Positions 10,601-21,831 of a DNA stretch of 64,000 nucleotides are shown here, one piece after another. Made by a program: the position numbers and the translations under genes. Origin of the DNA: Mastigamoeba balamuthi (taxonomy: Eukaryota > Evosea > Mastigamoebida > Mastigamoebidae); contig CACRSC010001923.1 of the NCBI GenBank assembly GCA_902651635.1, positions 191,072 through 255,071 of the forward strand. Direction: 5' to 3'. The notes below the pieces were generated by a model that worked only from the letters and a program-made list of their open reading frames with translations, made no database searches and was not told the origin of the DNA. Position 1 is the first letter of the stretch. Each line of letters begins with the position of its first letter.

Positions 10601-11760
10601 CATCATACGCTCATAGGGGCTTCGATCTTCCTCCAGTAGTCCTGCTGGGTATGAGGCCCATGACCCGCTGAGCTGCTTCGACTGCCTTGTTTTGCATTTC
10701 GTTTATCCATGTCATCCCGTAGTGGGGTCCACAGTAGGGTGTCTTGATTCCTGTATTTGTGCTGCTCGTGTTTCTGGGGACGTTGTTTTTGTCCAGGAGT
10801 TTATTTTTTGGGGGGGATCCACTGCTGTCAAGGTATGTTTTCTAGTAGTAGGCCAGCAGGAGCAGAGTCACCTCTGGGAAGTGTCTTTGTTTGATGGATC
10901 TGGGTCTCAGGGTGCAGTTCCCGGTGTGAGGAAGGGTCAGTGCTAGGTTCCTGTACAAGGAGCTCATCCAGTTATTCTCATCGTCAGTCTGCCGGGGTGT
11001 CATGCCTCTTGCACAAGCTCTTGCTGACCTTGATTGATGCCGCAGTCCCGTTCTCCAGTAGCACTGTGTAGCACCTTGAAGGCATAAGGTACGCCACCAT
11101 GGTGAGAAGAGGACCATGAGTGCTAGGCTGAGGGCAAGCCAGGACGCTGATGCCAGGGGCTGGGACTGCTGTGCCATGGCCCGTGGTGTACCATTGTGAT
11201 ATGCGCAGGGGAGTCTGATTCCATCGGGGGAGAAAAAGACTTCTTCATATAATATCTAAGGTATTTTGCTATCTTTTTTCCCTATTAAAATACACTCACT
11301 TTCTGGATCCTCTCAAAAGGTTATTTTTGGTGCATGCATAAAAACACATGTCTGCAAAAATCTGGGGTTTTGACCTATCCAAAATGATGCTGACAAATGT
11401 TCAATCATTATTTAAATAGCTAATAATTGATCAAAAACTGCATTTAACCATTGTACACACTTAAAATCACATCATCTGGGATATACTAAAAGTCACATTT
11501 TACACGGACACAAGTATATGTGCATGTGCGAAATATTAGGCTTTTTGGAGTGGGAGGGACTTAGCAGTGCTAACCGTGAAGGAAAATTGTACCTTCTGTC
11601 TGCACTGTCTGGATTGCTGTCAGCTCCACCCTTATCAGCTTCACTATCTCTGTTGCTTCCTATTCAGCTAGTAAGTGAGGGATAATAAGGGCATTACTTT
11701 ACCTTGGTGCACTTGTGTGACATTACCATCTTGATGATGTCCTTCTGATTCATTCATTCT
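10601..11760. other. Intergenic, possible 5' remnant of the LINE, then AT-rich DNA
   Basis: A minus-strand frame at 10842-11177 begins with a hydrophobic leader (ASWLALSLALMVLF) but has no recognisable domain and is probably a relic. From about 11230 to 11760 the DNA is AT-rich with no open frame of note. Confidence 0.4.
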
Positions 11761-12561
11761 GCCATGCACCCACTTCCACTGTGTTGCATTTGTCAGTCAC
11801 AATATGAAGCGACCCAGCAGCATGATATCCGAATTCTTCTGCAGGAACTCTGGGTCTGCCAACGGGATGGCCAACCCAACAATATACTCCGCACTCATCT
11901 TTGTTCTGTCTGTTTTGACCATTATCTTCCTCGGTTTTTGTGCACCAAAAATAACTCCAACCATCTCTTCTTCTTGCTTTCATTAATATCTCTGCATAGA
12001 ATAGAAATAGCATCGTTTCCCGTTCCACTACCAGTAAGGGATGACCATTAATATATCTGCTTCTGTGCTGCTTTACAATAACTTCAATATATCTTCCTTA
12101 CTTTCTGCAGTCTTGCTAACGGGTTCAACAAGGTTGCTCACACTTCTTCTTCTTGTCTTCATTCTCCCTCTCACCTCTGCTACCCTCTTCCCCTCCAGTC
12201 CCGGTGATGGGGTATTCCAATTCCTTCCATTTTGTCTGTCCTATAGTCATGGCTGGTCCACCTATGCTTTGCCCCCCTCTGTGCTTCAGTGGAATACCTC
12301 ATCTGCCTCTGGCCCCAGAGCAATCCCCACTGGTTTCCTGTCACTCTTCTCGAGATGTATCGCTACCTCTCTCTCATCTCTCATACTTCTCAATGGTATG
12401 CTTACACACTCTCTTTCGTTCACTCTCTCTGACCTCCTGTTCTGACCCCCTGTCATGATCCCCTGTCCTGACCCCCTGTCCTTCTCGGTCTCAATCCAAC
12501 CCACTCCTGGGATGATCACTGGAGAGGTTGGACTGCAAACCCCCATTTCCTACAGGCTATG
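11761..12561. other. Intergenic, low coding content
   Basis: Pyrimidine-rich plus strand with short frames only. The repeated words CCCCCTGTC, CCCCCTGTCATGATC and GACCCCCTGTC (12448-12482) form a small tandem patch. This may be the N-terminal part of the transposase at 12562, but I cannot recognise it. Confidence 0.35.
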
Positions 12562-13365
12562 TGCCTCTTGTGGTTCAAGGACATTCACAGGTGTTTTCAC
12601 GTCTCAAATAACAAGTCCTTCATAACCTCTCTTGTTGATCCTCTCTTCAATGAGGTCCTCTCAAACAGTCAGTGACATTGGTCCCCTTTCAAATGGGTCA
12701 CTGTCAATGAGGGAATTTTTCCCTTCAAGGGTCAGTGCCATTTCAGGCAGTAGTATGTTCCTGGCAAACCACACCCCACTGGAATCAAGGCCTTCTGGCT
12801 TGTTAATTCTGCTGGCTTCATTTGTTCCTTTCGTCTTCACACTGGTCCCCTGATCACTGAAAGCTGCCCCAATGGTCCCGAAAAAATTGAGATTGTCCTT
12901 AGACTCTTGGCCGACCTTCCTCACGGTCTTCCTTTCAAGGTCATCCTTGGCAACTGGTTTGGCTCTGAGAAAATGGCCAATGTTCTCCACACTAAGGGCT
13001 ATGGTTATATAATGACTTGCTGTTCTGACTCTCCATCATACCTCTGGGCTCAATGGCTCTCTTCCTCTTCCTGGAAGCCTGCTTTCAACGAGTCTCATTG
13101 GCTATGCCGTCTGCCTGGCTTCACTGCTACTGCCTGGTGTGATACCTCTGTGTTTCACTTCATTGACAATGTTTGCTCACCCCCTGGAGATTCACTCCTT
13201 TTGCTCATTCATTCTAATCCCTGTCTTAGCCTGTGCCTTGTGAATGTTCTCGCAGTTCTGCTCTGCCCCCCATTATACTGCTTCTCACTTCCAGCTGCCT
13301 TGTACCCATTCGTTTCACTGCCCCTCATTGCTATCTCATTTCTTCTCAGTTCATGTGCTCTCTGA
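12562..13365 (+). mobile_element. PiggyBac-type DDE transposase, C-terminal two thirds, two in-frame stops
   Basis: One frame is open from 12562 to the stop at 13365 except for TGA at 12673 and TAG at 12751. It carries WFKDIHRCFHVSNNKSF, VNEGIFPFKGQ, YVPGKPHPTGIKAFWLVN, SFRLHTG and then VILGNWFGSEKMANVLHTKG. These follow the order of the DDE_Tnp_1_7 fold (…DE.MvpFKG…lpgKP…GiK.w…tG…DN.F.s..l…L..kG). The usual first Asp position reads Asn-Glu (VNEG) and the DN position reads GN, so catalytic residues are altered. Terminal repeats and TTAA sites were not found. Confidence 0.72.
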
Positions 13366-13370
13366 TCCTG

Positions 13371-13600
13371 TTCTGGAGTGCACAAATCAGAGCGCGTGCT
13401 CGTACAACGGGAGCGACTGCGTCTCGCAGTTCTGCAGCCCTCTGTGCCCCCCGGCCCTCTTGGGCAATGACAAGTGCAACCCCGAGTGCTACAACGTTCG
13501 TTGGTCTTCTCCGTATGTGGAAGCTGACTGTGGTTTTGCTCCGCCCCCACAGGCCAAGTGCAACTACGACAGCGGCGACTGCGCACATCAAATCCCGTGG
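13371..13600 (+). pseudogene. Stray pair of LNR (Lin12/Notch repeat) exons
   Basis: The frame gives SACSYNGSDC, then LLGNDKCNPECYN, a short intron from about 13497 (GTTCGT...CCACAG), then AKCNYDSGDC. The module and the exon end at CNPECYN match exon 7 (27987-28091) of the trypsin-LNR gene. No leader, protease or further modules are seen, and the following sequence loses the pattern. It is a duplicated fragment lying against the transposase remnant, possibly carried there by it. Confidence 0.62.
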
Positions 13601-14780
13601 AGCCCTGGAGCACCACAGCAAGGTCCAGCTCATGAATTGGGCGAGATGGGATCTGATGCTCCAGAATAACGTCTCTGGGGAGCTCAGCACCCCTTATGTA
13701 CATGCACTGCAGAAGGTCGTCCAGGGCACTCTGCAGTCCATCCCAGCTCACATGCTTGTGGGACATCACACTAAGAATATGACTGCAACAACTGACAATT
13801 GAAACAAGTTGAGAATAAGGGGATAAACGTTTCTGAGTACCCATGTGAAATACCACCAGTTGCTGTGATCTTGTGACCATGTGCACGAAGAACAGTGGCT
13901 GCATGGATGACATCGTGTGGGCACTTGGCTGCATGCCACTGAGTGCTTGCTGCCTTGGCAAGCATACTCGCATACTGCCACCACAGGTGCTGCTCGGGCA
14001 GCCCCTGGGCTGAGCCCACAGATGAGATCACCTGTGGCCAGAACAAGCACGGTCCCACCTCCGGGACCATCTTCTGATCACCATCCACAACACCTTGAGC
14101 GCTCACTGTCCCCGTGGTGCATATGCATGTCCGATGCCACATGTGGGCATTGGGCATAGTCGAGGGCAAGAAGGTCATGCACAACCTGCTGGCACCCGTC
14201 TTCACACTCATCATACCTGGCATTGATGCAGCTGCTCCTGCAGTTGCCGAGGTGTTGCAGGGGCTGGCCAACATCAACCAGTTGAAACTTCAAAAAGCAA
14301 AAATTAGAAACTAAACAGAAAACTGAAAATGTAATACCAGCTGTTTCTGCATCTGGTTCAATTTCAGTGTGACATTGAAGCACACACAGTTACGTGTGGC
14401 AACCATGTAGGAATCCTCTTCCTTCAGTTGAGCAAGGGAGTGCCCCTTCTGAGTCACTAAATGTAATAGAATCGCCTGTAATTGTCACTTTACGCCCCTA
14501 TCTCATGTCATCTGCTACACCAGCCAACAACACCCCCAATACCCTGTATTGAAGACATTAAGCATTCTCAACTAACTCATTAATAGTCTGTAGAGACCGT
14601 GCATGAAGTGAATCCCATAATTTGGTGAACAGTCAGTGTGAGAACGAAGGCCCGCCGCAGAGTTTTCAGATTTTTTCGAGCATCGGGCATGCGGACTTGA
14701 AGTATCTCCCGGGTGCTCAATTGATTGTGAATATCATATTATCTCCTCGCCCTAACCACAGCAACCACCAACTGCACACT
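13601..14780. other. Intergenic
   Basis: Several short frames on both strands, none with a recognised domain or consistent splice signals. A CAATTGA word lies at 14718-14724, about 60 bases before the ATG of the next gene. Confidence 0.4.
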
Positions 14781-16459
14781 ATGAAACGCGGCACACCCAA
14801 GAAGCGTGGCGGCACTGCCGCTGCGGCAGTGCGCATCCCCGGGAATCATGTGCCACTCTTCGTGGGCGAGAAAGCAAAGCCGTTCAACCTCTGCGTGAAG
14901 CAAGACGTCGCCTACGCAGTTGAAACACTGCCCGCCAGCGCCCTGCTGTACCGTCTTGTGGGAGGCGGTGTGAACGACCCTGCCCTCGTGGTTTCCAGAC
15001 GTGCGCCACACAGCGACCGCTTCTGCTTCCACTCCACTTCTTTTTCTCTCTTCTCACAGCTGCAGCAGCCTTCGCCCCGCCCAACGGCATGTGCCCACAC
15101 GCCGCCGCCGCCACCCAGCCTTCCGCGCCTTCTGCCGCTGCCGCCCAGCCTTCCGATACCGCCGCCGCTGCCGGTCCACAGCCCTCCGATACCGCCGCCG
15201 CTGCCGCTCCACAGCCCTCCGATACCGCCGCTGCCGCCGCCGCCCAGCCCTCCGCGCCTTCCGCGCCTTCGGCCGCCGCTGCCGACCAGCCTTCCGCCGC
15301 CGCTGCCGCCGCCGCCCAGCCCTCCGCGCCTTCGGCCGCCGCTGCCGCCGCTGCCGACCAGCCTTCCGCTGCTGCCGCCGCCCAGCCCTCCGTGCCCGCC
15401 GCTGCCGCTGCCGCCGCCCAGACTTCCGATACCGCCGCCGCCGCCGCCCAGCCTCGCGGGGATGCCACCGTCGCGTCGGTGCAGGCCCTGCTAGCGGAGA
15501 TGAGGAAGCTGACCCAACGGGTTGCCAGTGCCGAAGCACAAGCCGCGCAGGCCAAGTCTGAGGCCGAGCAGGCCAAGTCCGATGCCGCGCAGGCCACGTC
15601 TGAGGCCGAGCAGGCCAAGTCCGATGCCGCGCACGCCAAGTCTGAGGCCGAGCAGGCCAAGTCCGATGCCGCCAAGAGAGACGCGGCCGTGTGGCAGCTC
15701 CTCGAGAAGGGCCACATGAAGAAGGTGCGTGCGTTGAAGGCCCGCCTGTCCCGGGCCCAGGAGACCGCTGGACAGCGCCAGAGGTCGAGCGCTTGCTGCC
15801 ACAAAGGCAAAGACGCCAGCAGCGATGAACAAGAGCCCCAGGCTGCCGCCGCCGCTGCCGACGACGACGACGACGACGGCACTCAGGCAGTGCGCGCAAA
15901 GCTCCAAGACGAGGAGTCCCTCCTGCAAGAGATCCGCACGCAGGCAGCCGAGTGTGTGCAAGAGGCCGAGTACTGGCGCGGCATCGTCTCCAAGCTGCAG
16001 TACGAGCACAACGTTCTGCAGTGCTGTGCCCTCATCGACACGTACCACCGCGCCATCCTCTCCCACGTCAACGCCTCCTTGCTCCAAGCCGGCAGGCCAG
16101 CGTTTGGCAGCTGGAGGGACCTGGCTGCAGACGGCAGCAGCTGGGTCGCGTCAGCCGTGGATGCGGCCCGCTCGGCCCTCTTCCCGGGGCTGACCAAGTC
16201 CGCGTCCATCAGCCTGGCGGGTGTGCTGAAGCCTCTGAGGGCTGCCGTCGCCCACCCCGACAGGTCGCCCGAGGCAAACGCCAAGGAGGTCATCAAGTTC
16301 CTCGATGACCGGCACGAGCAGCTTCGCCGCCACGCACAGTCCGAATCCAGGGGCTTCCCGCCTCTGGCAGAGCCCGTCCTCCCCGACGTCAGCCAGGAGA
16401 TCGCCTCTGCGCTGCGCACCATCGCCGACGTGGTCCTCAAAGCCCCGCAGAACTTTTAA
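14781..16459 (+). CDS. Ala/Pro/Ser-rich coiled-coil protein
   Basis: Exon 1 (14781 to about 14967) encodes a basic N-terminus (MKRGTPKKRGG) and a short folded-looking segment. After an intron ending at 15059 (acceptor with several alternative CAGs), exon 2 runs to TAA 16459, for about 528 residues. Exon 2 begins with a run of QPSDTAAAA-type units. Then come three 14-residue repeats of the form AQAKSEAEQAKSDA (15541-15667), a basic segment, an acidic DDDDDD patch and a helical C-terminal domain of about 180 residues. A coiled-coil scaffold is likely. The donor was chosen because it alone restores the frame; I do not recognise the family. Confidence 0.6.
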
Positions 16460-16726
16460 ACGCCAAGTTGACCTCGTACCCCATTTGGCTACCAGCAGAG
16501 CCTCATTGGCTACTGGCTTGTTTTGTTTTGCAGTCACAAAGCCACATAGCAAACCTGATCCCCCGTCCCATGTGCTCCCTTGGAGAGAACCACGAATAAA
16601 ACCCAGCCACCACCGAGAGGGAAATGCAATTGCTGCGGGCAGTTAACGTGGTCACGACACCGTTCAAATGGACACAAGCCCCAACCGCAAAGGCCTGAGC
16701 GGGGCTTGGCGAGAGGGCCGAGCGCC

Positions 16727-19530
16727 TCAGTGGCGGGTGCAGTGCTCGACGAGCATCGAGGGGAAGCGGGCGAGGAAGGCGATGGCGTGGACGAGGTCGC
16801 GGGCGTCGACGTTCTCGCCGATCTTGTGCGTGTTCTGCTCGAAGCCGGCGCCAAAGCCGAACATGGGCGGGTGCGCAAAGTGGCCGTCGTCGACCCACTG
16901 CTTGCCCTGGGCCACCTTGATGCGCCCCGCGGCCACGTCGGCGCTGGGCACGATGAACCCCACGCCGTCGGTGCTGAAGATCCAGCGCGACACGCGGGGC
17001 TCCTTGGGCGCCTGCGCCCCGGGCGTGTGGTCCACGTGCGGCGACACCACCGCCCTGTACGTCTCCACGGCGCTCTGGATCACCGGGTGCTCCTCGGGCG
17101 TGATCCACGACGGGTAGATCTGCAGCACCGGCAGCAGCACGCAGAGTCAGCCCTCGCCACTCAACGCGAGGCAATTCAATTGATCGCAGGGAGAGCCACA
17201 CCGAGAGAAGACTGGGCCACGCTGCGCACCACCCAGGACACCAGGGGGCACAGGCAATTGATCTTCCACACACCCATAGACGTCCCTCCAGTGCCACAAT
17301 TGATTCTCATTCACGCGAGCAGACGAGGGCTTCCTATACGGCCCTTCGTTTGCCACAGACCGCACACAATTCACACGATTGACTTCACTCCCAGAACAAA
17401 GCAAGTTCGCGACAGCTCAGCCAATGAGAGCGGGAGGGGCACCTGGGGGTTGTTGAGCCTGTAGCCCTTCCACGTGGGGTCCGTGTACTGCGGGGCGCGC
17501 ACGCTGACGGCGAAGCCGGCGGCGCGGGCCTCGCGGACGGCGTCGAGGGCGTCGACGTCTGCGAGGGCGCGCTCGGGGGTCTCGCCGGTGGTGAGGCGCC
17601 TGTCGAAGCGGAACGTGAGCTTCTCGGGGACGGCGCAGTCGCTGGGCGTCTGGAGCTGCGCCCACGAGGCCGTGCGCGTGCCGTGGCCGAGGAAGGGGTC
17701 GTCGAGGAAGCCCTCGCGGGCCTCGTACTTGGCCGCGGCCTCGGCGATGATGCGGCTGCCCGCCTCGAGCGGGTTGCGGCCCTCCCAGGGCATCGAGCCG
17801 TGGCACGACCTGCCCACCACCTCCACCTCGATCTGCATCCGGCCCCGCTGCCCCCGGTAGATCCCCAGCGCCCCGTGCGCCATCCTGCTGTCCCCCGTCC
17901 CCTCCCTGGCAGCGCCAGCGCGGTCGGCGCACACAGGCAGAGGCTCTGAGTCAGACGGGCTATCCAGGACAAGCAGCAGCAGCACGGCACAGAGCAACGA
18001 GAAATCGTGCACATTTCGGCAAACGCACACAACACAATTGAATTGATGCATCCAGGCACACGAGCCCCCACAGCACTGCTCCATTGAAAAAGAAAAACCA
18101 AATAGTTCAGATTCACAATCAACTGATTTTGCACAACGATTCGATTGATCACCAGCATGGCCATCGAGTGTACGGCATTGACCACCGGAACAGAGGGCAC
18201 TGCTGGCGCGTGTTCCGAGGATGGGATGGCGGAGCAATTGAATTGGGGCGCACGTGTAGATGACCGCGTCGGGGATGAGGTCCGAGGCGGCGCCCGGAAG
18301 CACCTCGCGGCAGACGTACATGGGGGCCCCGCCGTCGTTGTCCTCCTCGGCGACGGTGCCCATGCTCCTCACAATCACCCCGCGCAGCGCCCCCTGCGGC
18401 CTAAGCTCCAGCATGATCTGCATTCCAGATATCCAGCATTCAGATCCACAAATCCCATTTCGCAATAAAATCGACAAATATCAGCCGATTTCCGACTCCC
18501 ACAGCGGGAGAAAAGAACGTCAAATCAATTGAATAGGGGCGGGCGGACCTTGGTGGCGATGACCTGCGAGATGACGCCGGCGAGCTGGTCGGCACTGCCG
18601 CGGCCAAAGACGAGGTGCTCCCACTCGTCGCGGGGCGGCACGTAGCCCAGCTCCGAGCGCAGCGCCTTCTCGTCCACGCGCTGCTCGTCCACCAGCCCGT
18701 CGTACGCGTCCACCCCTGCGGCGTCACCCATTTGATTTCCCACATCCCGATTCAGTAAATATCTCTCCGCTCACGTCACCTCTCAGCTGAAATGGCCCGA
18801 TCGGGGCACAGAAGAGGCATTATCGTGGCAATATCAAGACAATGCCGGGGAAAATATCGCGGAGGGGAAAAAAACACCGCGGAGACGTCAGCGAGGGCCG
18901 GCGACGCACCGCCGCCGAGCCTGTCGATCCAGGCGGGGCGCAGGGCGCGGACGGTGTCCGTGTGGCCGTCGAGGTAGACGACGCGGCGTGCGTGGGCGTG
19001 GGCGTCGTCTGCGTGGTCGCAGACGTGCCAGCAGAGGTTCCCCATCGCGTCAAACGCCACGTCGGCCGCCGCCTCCACCGCCCCCACCTCGGCGATCCGC
19101 CGCCGCAGGTACTCGAGCCGCGGCAGCTCGTGGTTGCTCAGCCCGCACTGCGCGTCTGCGCCGGCCACCGCACCGTGAGTGTGCAACGCTGCCGGCCGGT
19201 GGCCAGCGATCGCGAAATCCGCCGGTGCCCTTGTGACGTGGCGCGCCGGAGATTCACGCAATCGGGATATTCGCGGGGGAGGAAGATTTGCGTTTTGCCG
19301 GCGGGGAATTGGCCTGCGGGGGCCGACGCGACGGAGACGCGGTGATGTGGCGGGGGAGGGGGTGGTGCGATGTGATGCGATGTGATGCGAGGTGGCGTGC
19401 CCTTGTCGACGTGGTCCGCGGGGATGCGGATGACCTCGCGGAGGAGCTCGACGGCCAGGGGGCGGTACTTGGCCGCCAGCTCCGCGACGTGCGCGTCGAG
19501 GGTGTGGTGGTGGGCTGCGGTCGCTGCCAT
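16727..19530 (-). CDS. M20 family metallopeptidase of the YgeY type, six exons
   Basis: Exons are 19401-19530, 18910-19155, 18549-18715, 18254-18417, 17443-17905 and 16727-17119. All phases close, for 520 residues. The family comprises two-zinc hydrolases of amides and carbamoyl amino acids. Visible signatures are YLDGHTDTV (metal His and Asp), the acidic pair in VAEEDNDGG (general base and bridging ligand), IYRGQRGRM and SCHGSMPWEGRNPLEAG of the dimerisation domain, CAVPEKLTFRFDRRLT, and a late GFGAGFEQNTHKIGE with the last metal His. It is closest in pattern to bacterial YgeY, which is about 400 residues, so this version is longer. The first intron needs a GC donor (GCACGC). Four introns carry CAATTGA words or GATATC-like words. 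Confidence 0.88.
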
Positions 19531-19735
19531 CGGCGTGGGCGCTCCGGGTTCGTTGGGCTTTGCCTAAAACGGTAGCTGTTGTTTTCGCCGGCTCTTCTTG
19601 CGTTCTGACGTGTCCCCGGTGTTAAGCGTGTGCCGAAGATTTCCTCGGGGAAGAAGAGGATCTTCCAGAAAAATCGCGGTTTTCTGATCTTCTCGCAGAT
19701 TTTTTCTCTGCTGTCAGCGCTGCTGTGCTGTTTGG

Positions 19736-21245
19736 ATGGCGGGCGACTGTCGGTGGCGTTTTGCGGGCCGGGGCCCCGTCGAGGTGGCCGCGCTGCGCCA
19801 CCACACGGACACTGTGCGCTCCCCCCGCGTTTATCGCGTGGCGCTGACGCCGGGGCAGGTGACGATGCTCGCGTACAGCCGCGGGGGCGCTCTGCTGCTG
19901 ACGACCTCGCACGACGGCACCGCAGCCGTCTGGCGCGGCCCGGGCGGGCTGGGCGGCGCCGGGGCACCCCTGGTGGTGCTGCCGCACGAGCACTGGGTGC
20001 AGGACGGCGACTGGTCGCCCTGCGCGGCGTCGTGCGAGGTCGTCACGGCCTGCGCGAGCTCCGCCGTGCGCCTCTGGGACGCCCGCACCGCCACGCAGCT
20101 CGGCGTCGTCCGCCTCGCCGGCTCCCAGGTGACGAGCTCGGGGGGCTCTTTGGTCGTGTGGGGCCGCTGGCTGCGGTGGTCGATTGTCTGCTCAGACTGC
20201 GAGCGTCAGACGCAACACAAATCAGTTGATTTGTGGTCCACGCACGCCTGCGGGGCGTGGCGTAGACGCCCTCACAGTCCTGACACCGCAGGCGACGCCC
20301 TAGGTGCCACGAGGCACGAGGCAGCAGCGACTCCAATTTGGGCCGCCGTGTCAATTGAATTTTATATTATTTACTGGCAGCCCAGAGCAACACAGCGATG
20401 CGCACGCAAGGGCCCTCTCGCGACTGACCAGCGCGACCCGCGCGTTGCAGGCGACCGGGGCCAACTTCTGCACGCAGAACGAGAAGCTGGTGGGGGCCGT
20501 GTACCAGGACGGCCACGTGCTGCTGTGGGACACGCGGGAGAAGGAGCCCGAGTTCCTCCTGCGCCCCGCCGCTGCCGCCGCGGGCGCCGCAGATGGCGCG
20601 CTGACGTGGGGCTGCTGCTGGACGCCCTGCGGCACCGTGCTGGCCACCGCCTCGGACATCCTGCGCACGTGGGACATCCGCAGCCCCGCTCGCTGCCTGC
20701 GCGAGTACCGCGAGGCCTCGGCGTCCGCGTGCCTCTCGATCGACTGCGCCCCCGACGGCTCCGCCTTCGCCGTGACGACGCAGCGCAACGAGCTCGTCGT
20801 CGTCGACCGCCAGAGCGGCCGCGTGCGCTTCGCCAGCGCCGCCCCGGGCGACTGGGCCGAGGAGTCTGCGTGGTGCTGCGCGTACAGCCCCGACGGCGCG
20901 CTGCTCGCGTACACGTGCGAGAACTCGCTGGTCGTCTGCTCGGCCGCCACGGGCCGCGTCGTGGGCACGGCGCTCGACGCCAGGGCCGAGCACGAGCTGT
21001 GCGCGTGCACGTGGGCCCCGGGGGGCGCCAGCGTGCTGGCCAGTGCGGTGGGCGTCGTGGCCTGGGGGACTCTGGTGCCCGCGGCGTGGAGCCCCGAGGA
21101 CCACGCGCGGTTCCCCAGGGCCTTCAGGGAGCGCGTTCGCGCAGTGCTGCTCTGCCACCGCAGGCCCGGCTGCGTCGTCGCGATGCTCTCGGGCCACCTG
21201 CTGCGCTCGCTCTTCGAGTGGCTCGCCCTCGTTGAGTTCTCCTAA
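19736..21245 (+). CDS. WD40-repeat protein
   Basis: Exons 19736-20128 and 20451-21245 flank a 322-base phase-0 intron, giving 395 residues. Repeats show the usual GH...WD spacing in weak form: LLTTSHDGTAAVW, VTACASSAVRLWDA, GAVYQDGHVLLWDT, VLATASDILRTWDI and AFAVTTQRNELVVVD, which suggests one seven-bladed propeller. No other domain is present, so it is an interaction platform of unknown pathway. It is divergent from the M20 gene across about 200 bases, where both could share a promoter. The intron carries CAATTGA at 20352. Confidence 0.8.
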
Positions 21246-21569
21246 ATCACTACTCGGCCACCAATTTATGAACAAATCAAATAACTTAGGTCCTCGCAAA
21301 GACGTCAAACCCCAAGAAACAACGCTCGTAAAAACCAACCAGTTCAGTCCTTTTCGGCCTTCTCCCAGTTGTTTCTTTTCCTCTTTTACGTATTGTTCAT
21401 ACCATAACATCAAGTCCTTAGTATGCAGGACCTCGATCACGTCGTCCTCAAGCGCCTCAAGGCTGTGCCAATCCGTAGCCTTCACAGCAAACACCACACA
21501 GTCCACAAATGTACTGCAATTGTACCGCAGAGCCAGAAGCTCCTCACAAAGCTGAGGCGACTGCTTCAT
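21246..21569 (-). CDS. Orphan ORF, unrecognised
   Basis: From ATG 21569 the minus strand reads about 108 residues with balanced composition (AVKATDWHSLEALEDDVIEV, LMLWYEQYVKEEKKQ). This composition is unlike the Ala/Arg-rich chance frames of the region, and the AT content is higher. The frame has no stop before it runs antisense into the WD40 gene, so its true end is unknown. It could be a gene remnant or the last exon of a gene overlapping tail to tail. Confidence 0.3.
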
Positions 21570-21831
21570 GCTTGACGTGCTTTCTTGTCCACAGAGACCT
21601 GGACTGCTGTGGCCCAACACGTGTGTACCACAAGGATAGCCTGAAATTGTCCTCTCAGGCCTTCTGCAGCAGCCCACGCACAACAGCCATGTGGCTCTTG
21701 CCATTCTAACACAACAGATTCTTGAATCCCCGACTGGCCAGTCCATTGTACTCGTCAAGGCGTATATCTGTTATCCCTTTTCAGGCTTGAGATATCTTGC
21801 GGATACTGGGACCGGAAGATAGGAATATCTG

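Noticed and set aside
20367-21758. 463-residue minus-strand frame across the WD40 gene
   Set aside because: Most of it is antisense to a well-supported WD40 exon; only the part beyond 21246 is kept, with low confidence.
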